From NCBI RefSeq assembly GCF_022605165.1, contig NC_063069.1:2418001-2482000 (forward strand): a stretch of DNA of 64,000 nt. Reading direction: 5' to 3'. The notes under the pieces were generated by a model. That model had not been told where the DNA came from. It saw only the letters and a list, made by a program, of their open reading frames with translations, and did not search any database. Each line of letters starts with the position of its first letter. Within the stretch, counting starts at the first letter, position 1. A program made the translations under genes and the position numbers. Below are positions 43,677 through 54,503 of the stretch, piece after piece. Source of the DNA: Purpureocillium takamizusanense (Eukaryota; Ascomycota; Sordariomycetes; Hypocreales; Ophiocordycipitaceae).

Positions 43677-45145
43677 ATGGAGCAACAGCTCAACGCCATC
43701 CTCAACGCCCACGTCGCCACCGCCACCACCCCGTCCGGCACCGGCACGCACGACAAGCTCCTCGGCGCCTCCTTCGCCGTCGTCGCCGTCGTCTCGAGCA
43801 AGGAAGCAACAATCGACGGCGACACCACGCCCTCCCGCGGAAGCGCCATCATCCCCTACGCCGGATCCGCGGGCCGCATCGGCTTCGGCTTCGACCACGA
43901 CCAAGTGTCGTCGGCCCCCTTTGCCGGCGCCTCCCTCGCCTACGTCGCCTCCCTGACCAAGCTCGTCACGACCACGTGCCTCATGCAGCTCGTCGAGCGC
44001 GGCGTCTTGTCCCTCGACCAAGACGTGCGGGTGCCTGAGCTGGCCGACGCGCGCATCCTGCGTGGCTTCGATGGCGCGGGCCGGCCCGTGCTCGAGACCA
44101 ACACGACGCCCATCACGTTACGGCAAGTCACCTTAATACTTTGCTCTCTCTTCTTCCTCACGTGACGACGCATGTGGCGTCATGATGATGATAATAATGA
44201 TTATGACAATGATGCGGGTATATTGACGCGAGATGCGACATCTATAGCATGCTCCTCACCCACACCGCTGGCCTGGGCTACGACCTCGCCGACCCGGCCC
44301 TCACCAAGTGGTCCGCGCACGTCGGCCGCCGCGCCACCAACCTCGACTGGAGCAGGCCCGGCTTCACGACGCCCCTGAGCTTCGCCCCGGGTTCGGGCTG
44401 GTGTTACGGTACCGCCATCGACTGGGCCGGGCTCGTCCTGGAGGCGGCCACGGGCCAGACGCTCGGCGAGTACATGCAGACGCACATCTTTGCACCCCTG
44501 GGCATGCGCGACACGGGCTTCTGGCCCGAGAAGCTGCCCCAGACGGCGTCCCGCGCGGTCGCCTTCTCATACCGCGACGCGACCACGGCAGGACTTGAGC
44601 CAGGCCCGCCGTCGGTGCCAGAACAACACGACGTCGAGAGCGGCGGCGCGGGCCTATACACGACGGCCGACGACTACGCCCGCTTCCTGCGAGGTCTGCT
44701 GGCCGGCGAGCTCGTCAGTGACGCCACGCTGGACGAAATGCTCAAGCCGCAGCTGAATGACACCCAGAGAGAGATGCTCGAAGCCACCGTCTACCGCTCC
44801 GGCGTCCAGGACGGGTTCGCGCCCGAGTTCCCGACCGGGCTGGCGCTCAACCACGGCCTCGGGGGCGTCATCAACATGGAAGACGTGGACGGCAAGAGGC
44901 GCAAGGGGAGCATGATGTGGAGCGGCGCGTGCAACAGCCACTGGGTAAGTGATGCCACCCCTGGCCCCCCTTCGCGATCGCTGCAGGTGTCGTTGCTAAC
45001 CCAAGCCCAGTGGATCGACCGCGAGTCGGGCATCGCCGCCGTATTGATTGTCAATGTCCAGCCGCACGGGGATGCCGTCGCGGTGCGCCTGTACGACGAG
45101 CTCGAGCGAGCCGTGTACGCCCACCTCGTGCGATACAGTATCTAG
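43677..45145 (+). CDS. Beta-lactamase/transpeptidase-like serine hydrolase (class C/EstB-like), 425 aa
   Basis: Exons 43677-44122, 44248-44944 and 45011-45145. Intron 1 (125 bp) uses a GC-AG pair (donor CG|GCAAGT) and restores ITLRMLLTHTAG, a hallmark of the family. Intron 2 (66 bp) is GTAAGT...GCTAACC...CAG and restores SHWWIDRESGIAAVL. The active-site Ser92-x-x-Lys95 is in ASLTKL, the Tyr motif is WCYG (Y202), and the third motif lies near NHGLGG (about residue 363). There is no signal peptide, so it is probably cytosolic. Fungal relatives act as esterases, acyltransferases (LovD-like) or peptidases; substrate unknown. The stop codon lies 10 bp from that of the convergent SET gene. Confidence 0.87.
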
Positions 45146-45155
45146 AAATCCGGTA

Positions 45156-46754
45156 TCATTGGCTGGCTTCATCGTCGTGGCTGCCATCCTCTTCATCGGC
45201 GTCCAGCATCGCGTTAAGAATCTCGTCCTCGCTGATGGCCTCGAGGGTGCCCTCGAGCACGCTCCTGCACCGGTCCCTGTAGTCCAGCGCCAGCCTCTGG
45301 TTCCTGGTGAGCAGCTCCGCGTCGCCGCCCACAATCTCCACGTCCGTCTCGTTGAGCCGCTCCAGCTCCTGCAGGACCTTGTGCTGGATGACGGCGACCG
45401 TCTGCTCGAGGAACATGCGCGCCTCGCAACCCTCGACCTGCCCCGCGAAGAAGCGCTCTCGCCGCAGCCGCTCCGCTTCCTCGCCTTTGGCGCCGTTCGT
45501 GACGGGAATGACCTCCTTGCCGCGCGTCAGCGTACAGAAAATGTCCCAGACCATGTCCGGCTGTACGTGCTGAAACGCGCGGAGCACCTTAGTCGACGGG
45601 GCGAGCCGGAGCGTCTGCTTGGACCGCGCGAGGAGGGAGCTGGGGTGCGCAAAGGGCCGCCGCGAGATGAGATACTCGTCGCCGGTAGCGGCAGTCGCTC
45701 CCGTGGCGCCGGGGGTGCGCTTCCGCACGTGCGTGTAGTCGTTGTGCAGGCTCTCGGTGGCGGGGACCATGAAGCCGTAGCCCAGGAGCAGCTCGGCGTT
45801 TGTCTTCATGCTGTAGTTGTTGAAGACCTGGTCACCAGGGGCAAAGGACCGGCCGACCTTGAGCTCGCAGCGGCGGGCGTTGTCGTTGTCGCCGTCGTTG
45901 ACGAGGTCCCAGCGAATGTCCGTCGTCATATCGTGGTTACCAATGTCAAAGAGCGGCAGCAGGACGGAGAAGTCATCCATGGAGACACCGCTCGGCAGGC
46001 GCTCGCGCTGCGCGTCGGACAGGACGAGGCTCGGGCGGAAGCTGCGGCTGGAGAAGACGCAGTAGGCCCAGTGGTAGAGGGCGGGACTCACGGCCAGGGA
46101 GGCGGAGAGGGACTTGTCAGCGCAGGGGTAGTGGCCCAGCAGCTCGCGGACGAGGTCGAGCTCGCGGGCGACGTCGCGCCTAATCTTGTCGATGCCTACC
46201 TCGAGGTTGGTGCCATCCAGCAGCTCTGCCTCCTCGGGGGGCCAGAACGGCGGCAGAGCCCAGGCGGTGGCGTGGCCGTCGGCATCGGGCCGGGGCAGGG
46301 CCTCGATGTAGGGCCACCAGAACGAGTCCCGGCCGCGGAGGCACTCCTTTGCGAGGAACAGGCGGCCGACGATATGCGGCGGCGCGGCGGCGACGAGCTC
46401 CGGATGCAGGCGCGTCGCGGGGCACTCGTCGGCCAGGGCGTCGAGATACGACAGGGTCAGCCGTGTTGGTAGGCTGACGACGGGCTCCCACGGCGCGAGG
46501 GGCTTGCTGGCAGTGAGCTTAACGCGCAGCGAGAGGCCCGTCGCTGCGTCGCTGTACACCTCGACCGAGGGGTGCAGCGCGGCGCCATGTTGGGTGGCCC
46601 AGGCGACGAGGGCGTCGATGACGCGCCCGCTAGTGCTGGTGCTGTTGCTGGTGCTGGTGGTGCTGGTACTCGTGCTGGCGCTGGCGCTGGCGCTGCTGCT
46701 GTTGTCCATGCTTGAGGCGGCGGCGGCGGCGGCGTCACGGACCAGTTCACCCAT
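45156..46754 (-). CDS. SET-domain lysine methyltransferase (SETD3/RKM-like), 532 aa
   Basis: Single exon. A Ser/Thr-rich start (about 15-45) is followed by a split SET domain: LKLTASKPLAPWEPVVSLP-like N-SET strands (about 75-95), an inserted helical region (about 110-250), then FSVLLPLFDIGNHD (about 265-280; NH motif of the cofactor site) and FNNYSMKTNAELLLGYGF (about 313-330), whose Tyr is catalytic in SET enzymes. A C-terminal Rubisco-LSMT-type substrate-binding region and an acidic tail follow. The class (RKM1-4, Efm1, SETD3, SETD6) methylates lysine or histidine on non-histone proteins such as ribosomal proteins and elongation factors. The target is unknown here. Cytosolic or nuclear. Confidence 0.86.
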   Translation of the reverse strand: MGELVRDAAAAAASSMDNSSSASASASTSTSTTSTSNSTSTSGRVIDALVAWATQHGAALHPSVEVYSDAATGLSLRVKLTASKPLAPWEPVVSLPTRLTLSYLDALADECPATRLHPELVAAAPPHIVGRLFLAKECLRGRDSFWWPYIEALPRPDADGHATAWALPPFWPPEEAELLDGTNLEVGIDKIRRDVARELDLVRELLGHYPCADKSLSASLAVSPALYHWAYCVFSSRSFRPSLVLSDAQRERLPSGVSMDDFSVLLPLFDIGNHDMTTDIRWDLVNDGDNDNARRCELKVGRSFAPGDQVFNNYSMKTNAELLLGYGFMVPATESLHNDYTHVRKRTPGATGATAATGDEYLISRRPFAHPSSLLARSKQTLRLAPSTKVLRAFQHVQPDMVWDIFCTLTRGKEVIPVTNGAKGEEAERLRRERFFAGQVEGCEARMFLEQTVAVIQHKVLQELERLNETDVEIVGGDAELLTRNQRLALDYRDRCRSVLEGTLEAISEDEILNAMLDADEEDGSHDDEASQ

Positions 46755-47771
46755 GGCATGCGTGAGTGAGGGTGAGGGTGGGACTCTTGCAGCAGTGGTG
46801 TTGAGGGGGGAGAAAGATTTTGGCGGGGAGCGCAGGGGAAGGAGCGGCTTTCCGATAAGCTTCTCACAGCCCGCGTTATATCCCTAGTAGGCGACGAGGA
46901 CGATGAGAGATGCGCGCAGGCCACCTTTATTACAGCGCTCTCTGCTTTTTATTATCGCACTGGGGCAAGTCGTCACAATATCAAGTTAAAGGCTCTCACC
47001 GACGTGCAAGTCTGCAAAAAGTGTGTGGAAAACGGTGAGTGAAATGAAATGTCGTCACCGGCCCGGCCGTCCATTCACGCGACCTGTGCAACCCACATGT
47101 GTGGAACCCTCGTCCTCCTTCTCTCTTTTGTTGCTGCTGCTCGAGTCAGATCCGGCAGGCCGCTGCTGCTGCTGCTGCTGCTGCTGTGGCTGCAGCCGCC
47201 GCGTCTACATACCTCAATACTACATGCGTGCTGCTCCCAGCGCAACTACGTACTTGGTACTTGCGTGCAAAATGCACTTCACTTACTCGAGGTAGGTAGT
47301 CAATGACGGACAATTGAGTATAAGTATCTCTATATTCGAGACGCCCTTTCGTAGATTTGCCAAAATGGCGTGGCGAGACAGGGCGGGCATCTGCCAACGG
47401 CTGCGGGAGGACGTTGTTAACTTACTGCTCAGTGCTCACTTACAAGTCCCAAACCGCCCCAGCGGCAAGCCTCATGCCACAACCTACTCATATCAACCAC
47501 CACCACCAAGGCCACCACCAAGCCCCCTTCTCCCTAAACAGCCTCCCTCATCCTCATCCATTTCCATATTCAGGGGAAACATCAGCTCCTCCTCTCCCTC
47601 GCCTCTCTGCATCATACCCTCCACCGCCTCCGCGCCGCGTTCCCCTAAACACACAAAAAAAAAAAAACGCCGTCAGCGACACAAAGCTCATCAACACCAT
47701 ACCACGTCCCATGACCCATCACGCGCACGCCACAAGAGCGTCAAACACTCTACCCCCTCCTCTCCTCCTTC
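46755..47771. other. Upstream of the SET gene and downstream of the uncertain 226-aa gene
   Basis: No confident gene. It has a CTG/GCT run (about 47160-47188), TAGGTAGGTA-type motifs near 47290, a proline-codon-rich C/A tract on the + strand (47400-47770) and an A12 tract (about 47655-47667). A possible extra 3' exon of the minus-strand hypothetical gene could start near 47647. Confidence 0.4.
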
Positions 47772-48513
47772 CTACTCTCGTTGGGGTAAAGAGAATAGGC
47801 TCGGGTCGAAAAACTCACTGCACTCCCTCAGCACCGCACCCACATCCTCCCACCACTGCTCCTCTCCTTCTCTCCCCTTGCTCCTCGTCCTACCTCTCCT
47901 CATATTCCCACCACCCAACTTATCCTCGCCATCCCTCCGCGCCTCTCTCTCTCGTCTACCCGCCTCCCACTCCATCACCGCCGCCGCTGCCACCCCGAGC
48001 TCCGGCCCCAGCGGCAGGCCGGCCAGTCGCGTCGCCACGTCGCGCAGCCAGTCCCGCGTCCGCTCCTCGGCCAGCCGCGTCCGTTCGTACTCGCTTATCC
48101 GGTCCGTCGCCGCGAGCTCTGCCTTTTGTGTCAGCCGGATGATCTCGGTTTGTTTGGTCTTCCCATGCTGACTCCTCACGTCTCAGGAGAGGAGAGGCGA
48201 GGAGGGGGTTTGGGGGGCCCGTGATATGTATGTCCTACGCACCTGGTATGGTCAGGTCCGGCACTCGAAACGTAAACACCATCTCCTCCGCGTCGGCCTT
48301 TTCCACCGCCGAGAAGCACCGTGCCTCGCATCGGCGAAGTCGCGGTGGCTCTGGCCGTTGCCGAACCCCGTGACCCGCGGGTATAGACGCCGTCGGAGTA
48401 AACAACTCGAGCGCGGCGTTGCGAGGCATGTTCCGTTCACCATCCATCGACGGGAGGTCAGGATCGCACCCGCGGGCCGCATCGCCAACAACGACGTTCC
48501 ATTCGCCATCCAT
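47772..48513 (-). CDS. Hypothetical protein, 226 aa, low-confidence model
   Basis: Exons 48513-48243 and 48181-47772, joined by a 61-bp intron (GTGCGT...CTGAG). Only this acceptor keeps frame with the second exon. Exon 1 contains MDGEWNVV and a later MDGERNM, then EEMVFTFRVPDLTIP. Exon 2 is a charged, helical segment (TEIIRLTQKAELAATDRISE, TRLAEERTRDWLRDVATRLA) that may form a coiled coil, then a basic stretch and EQWWEDVGAVLREC. I do not recognise the family. The frame is open further upstream but has no ATG before 48513. A GTGAGT in codons ...REC suggests an alternative 3' end via a longer intron. Real but poorly defined, or a decayed gene. Confidence 0.42.
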
Positions 48514-49060
48514 CGCCAACAAGCCAGCGCAGTCGCGAATGCGTTCGTCAACGGGGGAAATAACAATCGCAGATTGCCGCTCGCAGTTGCAGGCAGACGG
48601 GTCACCATGCTTTCCTTTTGTAATTGGGTAGTTCAAAGCGCATCGTCATGGGCAAAATCTGTTTGTGCAGGTCACCTCGTCACGCACACAGGCAGCACCA
48701 TCACCCTTGGGAGCATCCCTTCTACCAGTCTGTCTGCACATCATGTACAGTCTCTCTCTTCTCACACATCACTGGCACGTGTGTGTACGTATACCAAAAC
48801 GGCGGTAAAGGGGCCGTTGCGTCCCAGCATCCTTTTTTGCTCCTGGCACGACGCCTAGAGAGCTAGCTCACTGGATTGACTGACTCACCGCCATCTACTC
48901 AACTTGAGCTCACTTGGCTCTCCATCACTGCCCGCCTGCTAGGACTCACAAGGGCGATTGATACAAATACTCATCCGTCCCATCTTTATCCAAGCCTTCC
49001 CCGCCCCCTCAACAGTGGAAAACAGCCGATATGTGTTGTGTGTATATATATGTACGCCCG
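48514..49060. other. Intergenic between the hypothetical gene and the Hsp70-like gene 3' end
   Basis: 547 bp. No coding signal or repeat worth naming is seen. Confidence 0.4.
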
Positions 49061-51425
49061 TCAGTGAAACTCGGCCTCCACCCGCCCGTACCGCACGCCG
49101 TCCACCTTAAGCTCAAAGCCCAGGCCCGCGCTGTCCACAATCATCTCGAGCGTAAAGTCGAGGTTGTCGAACTCGACGCCCCTAGTCGTCGTCAGCCGCG
49201 TAAACAGGCTCCGCGGCACGGCGTTGAGGTCCGTAGTCAGCGTGCACACGTGGATCAGATCCCGCGTGTACGCCGTGGGCGGCTCGTCGGCGTCACACGC
49301 AATTAGGTCGTCCGTCACGATGAGCGACTGTCCGGGCCGGAAGTTGCGCGTGTAGTGAAACGCAACGGGCGAGAGGGGGGAGAGTGCCTCGCCCTGCGAC
49401 GCGACAAGTGTCAGCAGTCTGAAGTCGGTAGGTGCATCACAGGCTTCTCATAACCTCACCTTTGCAATGTGCCACTGCATCCGGTCCGACACCATCCACC
49501 GCTCCCACAGCGGCGACCAGTACCTCTCGCTGACCGAGTGCTTCTCCTCGTCGTAGACGGTCGCGTACGACGTGCCGTAGTGCATCCGCGACTTGCGCGA
49601 GATAACCATGTTGCCCTCGAGTCCGCGCAGGACTGCGCCGCGGACCACGGCCGTCCACGCGTACACGGGCTGCATCACCTCGATCGAGCCCCCATCCTGC
49701 GTCGCGCTCGCGCTCGCGTGCGTCGGCCGCTCGCTGTACGGCGGTGGCGCCGCGCTCGTAAAGTGCTGCTTGAGCCGGCGGTACAGGTAGTCGCTCTGGC
49801 CGAAGCCTCCGACGAGCACGATGCCCGACACAATGCCTCCCTTGGCCCGCAGGTTCTCGACCTGCCCGTGCACCAGATCACACACCTCCTTGACCACCGG
49901 CTCGAAGATGTTCTTGATCTGCTCCCCGGTCATGACCAGGAACCCGGAGTCGAGGCCGGCCTGTTCGTCGTCGGGGAGCCCGGGGAAACTGCTCTCGGCG
50001 TCAGCAACGGCGGTGCCAACAGGGGTATCGCACAGGGGCTTACGGGACGTTGACCTCCTGGTACTCGTCCTCGTTGAAGTTTCGCTTGACAAACTCCTCG
50101 AAATACTTGAGGCCCATCTGCCACGTCTTGCCCTTCTTCGTCTTCATCTCGTCGAAGCGGGTCTGGCCGAGCCTGCCCCTGACGTGCTCCTCGAATCTGT
50201 AATTGAGGAACGCGCTGCCGCACAGACCGCCGGTGCCGACGGCAGACTCTTCGACGCGGAGCGGCTTGAGAGACATGATCTTGTACGCGATGAGACTGCG
50301 CAGGTCAGCGGCGAACGCGCCACACACACCACATCCTGAGGAATCTCTCCCACGAGGGGGGCCACTCACTCTACCGTGCCGCCACCCGCGTCGCAGACGA
50401 TAAAGTTGTCGCCGACGTTGAGGTGGTTCGGCTGGATAGCCTTGAGCGTGTAGACAGCCGCGGCCTCGGGCTCGCTAATCATCTGGATCTCGGACCGGCT
50501 GCCCATGCCGGCCCGCTCGGCGGCCTGCAGCGTCGTGTTCTTGGCCGCGTCGCTCCACACGGCGGGGCAGGTCAAGACGAACTCGACCTTTGTCGAGGCC
50601 ATGAAGGACTCGCCGTACCGCCGGGTCAGCGTGTCCATGGTGTGCTTGTAAATCTGGGTCAAGTAGTCGCTGACGGCATCGACAACGTTCTTGTTAAAGC
50701 GCTTCAGCTGGGCGGCCGTGTCGAGCGGGCTGACGTAAAAGGGCAGCTTCTGGGAACGGTCGAGGAACAGCTTGATGCACCGGAGCCGCGACTCCTCGGG
50801 CTTGAACTGAAAGCCCCATTTCGCCGCCGGTTCCGACCCGGGACTCGCGTTGGGCGGGAAGTCGTAGGCGATCTCTGTGGGGACCTTGTCCGAGGTGATG
50901 CCGTTGCCGCCTGGCCATGTCTTGATGATTTCGATGTCGTCGGGGGTGGAGGTGTAGACGGCCGCAACGCTATCATGCGCGTGCCACATTTAGCAATTGG
51001 GGTACTACATCATGAAGTGTATATGTGTGCTGCTTCCGGGGTCACCATAGGACGTCTCCCGCCCATCTCACTTGAGAGCAGGCGGACGAAGTCGGCGGAC
51101 GAGCTCATCGGCAGAGCAAGCAGGTGGCGGCGGTTTGTACGCCGCCGCCACCGTCCAAGGCGACAATCGCCTCGCACAGGGTAGTCACTCGAAGCTCGGA
51201 GGTGCAGACTCACCCAGAAAACGTAGTGCCAAAGTCGACACCCACAATCAGCCTATCGCTTATGGGCGGCTGCTCCCGCGCGGGCTCCCTGACGGGCCCA
51301 TTGATGGCCTCGGTCGAGCTCGGCGGCGTGTAGCTCGTAAAGTAGTTGCGGCTGTCCTGGTTGCGGCGGCTGTTGCTGGTGCGCAACGGCAGGTTGAGAC
51401 TCATGGTGCTGTTGCCCGGCTGCAT
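49061..51425 (-). CDS. Hsp70-like (HSPA12-type) actin-fold ATPase, 641 aa
   Basis: Five exons: 51425-51214, 50969-50370, 50295-50044, 49988-49460 and 49393-49061; introns 244, 74, 55 and 66 bp. All junctions keep frame (1926 nt). After a polar N-terminus of about 60 residues comes the phosphate-1 loop VGVDFGTTFSGVA (split by intron 1), EFVLTCPAVWSD (about 190), SEPEAAAVYTL, phosphate-2 CDAGGGTVD (split by intron 2), then the adenosine loop VLVGGFGQSDYL (about 408-420). The C-terminal part ends in a beta-rich FELKVDGVRYGRVEAEF, not in a canonical Hsp70 substrate domain plus lid with EEVD. This matches the fungal HSPA12-like group, often expanded in filamentous fungi and of unknown client. Cytosolic. 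The first intron is long for this window. Confidence 0.88.
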
Positions 51426-54400
51426 GGCGCGCGACCGGGAGGAGGAGGAGGAGGAGACGGGTGATGATGCGGCGGCGGCGGCGGACCCGAGCTCGTTCCC
51501 CTCACCCGTGCGTCAAGGTATCGGCGGTGCGACGAGCTGCTGGCTCTGTGGAGCGAGGCGCGGCGTCGTCGTCGTCGTCCGGAAGCCCACCCGCGCGCAT
51601 CACCGTGAGAGGGGCGAGTGGCCGGGGGAAGCCCTGAGGCGAGCGGGGGAGCGAGGAGGTCACGATGAGCTCGGAGGCGTGCTTGTGAGTGAGTGTGTGT
51701 GCGTGTGTGTCGCGGGCGTGGCCAGGAGGAGGGGTCGCCGTGTAGCTGCGAGCGCGGGGCAGCAGCGAGCGAGTTGACGAGGGACGCTGTCGCTAAGATG
51801 CCCTCCTTGCCTGCCTGGCCGCAGGACCGATGAGAGGAACAGACGCTCGCGCGCGTGCGTGGTGATGCTCTCGCGTGACGATGCCGCGGAGGGGAGTATG
51901 GCGCAAGCCTGTGCTGTCTGGAGTCTGGACGACAGGTCGCAAAGACGAGCAAGCCTTGCCGCCAAAAGCCGTTGCTGACGGGGACGTTTTGCCGGGCGCC
52001 TGGCCTTGTGTCTGGTCGGGTCGGGGGTTCGAATCGAATCAGCAGCTGGATCGATCCTCTCAAGGTAATGAGTGAGAAAAAGTAACAGCAGGTGTGCTTC
52101 GTATGGCCCGAACACCACACACGAGCGCCAACCCGAGGGCCCCCGCTATGCGCAGCACTGCGCTGTGCTGTGCGGCGGGAGGCGGCGGCGGCGGCGGCGG
52201 CGGCAGGCGCGTTTGAGGCTCACCTTCTGGACCCCGCCAGGCTGATTCCAAGGCTGCTGCTGCTCCTGCTGCTACTTCTGCTGGCGTCGAGTACGAGGCA
52301 TGAAAACGCGAGAAAAGCCTTAAAAGGCTGACAGTCTCTACGAAGGCAGGAAGAAGACACCGGAAATTTCCAAGAGGCGCGGGCAGAAAAGAGAGGTTTC
52401 ATGCGCTGCGATGCGATGCGATGCGATGCGCAGCCAGGCAGCAGCAACAGCAGGACGAGACGAGCACGTACATTCACGAGACGCAATGGGCCGAACCAAG
52501 CGTCTCAAGTGTCTGTGGATGATGCCATCGTGTACGAAGTACGTTAGCAGCCAGCTACAGTACTAGTACTGTAGGTAGTTATCCTGCTGCCTGCCAGGCT
52601 GGAGCATTTGAGGTGAGGCTCCGGCGCAGGCAGGTCCCGCCCGAGCGCCCCCAGTTCCGGGGTTCGTTTATTATCGGCGACGGCAGCAGCAGCTTTACCG
52701 AGTTACAAGTTCCACGACTGCTCGACCAGGCACGTGACGGCACTTTGCTGTTCGCAAACTCGCGGGGGAGGGCCGCCTCCCCTCAGCAAACACGCCGAAT
52801 TGCCAGGACAAGCACAGACGGGTACAGTTAAGTAGGAGGTCCCTCATAACGCCCGCAATCCGTCGGCAACTCCGATATGAACAACGTAAGCCCTCACCAG
52901 GTGGTGCTACCACCACCACCCACCATGCCACCCACTGCGCACACCCTCCTGCTATTCAGGACCAAGCCTCCAAATATTGTTCCTCCATACCTCGGTGCCC
53001 TCCCGCTGCGAGGCACCAACACTCACCCACCACCCGCCATCAGCTCACACCACACCATCACTCATCTCGCCCCTATAATCGGATACTGAACACCCAGGTA
53101 GGTACTTAGGTACAGTACGGACTGTATGCACGATGCCACTCCAGCCTGCCGCATCTCCCCGTGCTCTGCATCAACGAGCCGCATTCAGCCCCCTCCCCCA
53201 CCCGCTCATCTGCCCTTTGCAGTTCTGCTCTGCTCTGATGAATGCCCCCCCTCCTTTCTCTCCATCTCCTCCTCCCTGCAGCTGTCGCATATCGGGGGCC
53301 TGTTCCAGATCGACGCCGTGCATGCGGTGGGGGCCGCGCGCCCGCCGCTCAAAGGAAGTGTCAGTCAGGCACCCCCGACAGACATGTCTGGGCTGGGCTG
53401 GGATGGGATGGGATGGGATGGCTATCATCCTGTCAGGTCCGTCCGGTGTGTGTGTGTGTGTGTGTGTGTGTGTCCGCCCGGCGGCCGCCTTTCCCAGGCA
53501 CCACCCACCACCACCACACCATGCCAGCAGCGAGTCTGCCTGGCCAGCCGACGTCATCTGGCCGGTCAGCGGCTTCGCGTCGGCCCACGGAATCTTCGCC
53601 GTCCTGGCACCATCGAGGTTCTTGAGGCTACTTCTGCATCCAGCCCCATGCAAGTACATGCCATTCGGATCAAAGGTTACACTACATATCGCGTACTAGG
53701 TACTGCATCACACAGAGCATGCAGCTGTTGGGACCATCGACTTCAAGGGGGGTCGTGGCGCCCCTGTATCAGCCCATGCATCTCTTCCCGTCACGACGCG
53801 CACCGTCATCATTGCATTCTTGTCAAGTTTGCCTGTGCCAGCTAACTGCAGGGCCCCTCGCAACGGCACGGGGCGCATGCAAAGTGTATTTTCTGCTACC
53901 TGCTTGTACCGGGCTGTCCAGCCACCCGCGACGCCTCAGGCTCCGTCCATCTCTTCTGCCACCGCAAGAACGCGACTGCACCCCGTGTAGTATGTAATCT
54001 AACAAATGAAACCATGTGGCTGGAAAATGTGGTCAGGTATTGTGGAGGAATTGTGCATCAAGCAGATCGCAAACGGGCCCGAGTCCTTCTCGCCCTTGTC
54101 AGTCTATATAGGGGGGTATTTCGTGCTCAAGCCGCTCAACGAAATTCGAAAGAGAGAGAATGAAAAGCATCCAATAAACAAGTGAGGTGTTCCGCGGGCA
54201 CGGCGCAATCGGGCCCGACGGCAAGCGAACGTAGTGTGTGGTTGGAGTCCGTGCGTGGCCCCCGAGAAGTAGAGGTGTGTGTAATAAAAGATCGTAGGTA
54301 GAGTGCGGCCGCACCTGTTGTCGTCGTCGAAAGACCGCCGCCGCCGAGTAGCGAGAAAAGAAAGAGTGCAGTGTGTCGCCATCCAACACCCCCAACGCCG

Positions 54401-54503
54401 ATTGTGTATATGCGATAGTCAAATCAACACCAACTTTTGGCCCGCCTCTTCGTTGTGGACGTCATCATGCCCAAGCAGTCATCCCCTAGTGCCGAGACGT
54501 CGC
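51426..54503. other. Upstream of the Hsp70-like gene and downstream of the kinase gene
   Basis: 3.1 kb with no supportable gene. It has GGC/GCC runs (about 52182-52204), (ATGCG)n at 52401-52430, (GGGAT)n at 53391-53421, and a (GT)n run near 53444-53472. Frames up to 239 codons here are translated simple repeats. The segment about 53990-54500, next to the kinase stop, is lower in GC and is probably 3' untranslated. Confidence 0.5.
52401..52430. repeat. (ATGCG)n pentanucleotide microsatellite
   Basis: Near-perfect period-5 repeat, one imperfect unit at the start. Confidence 0.9.

Noticed and set aside
37359..45145. Ferric reductase, amidase and serine hydrolase as a biosynthetic gene cluster
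   Set aside because: There is no synthase, P450 or dedicated regulator; gene orientation alternates and the neighbours are housekeeping genes.
52010..52045. tRNA-like B-box (GGTTCGAATC) on the + strand
   Set aside because: The flanking bases do not form a T-stem and no A-box or acceptor stem is found at the right distance.
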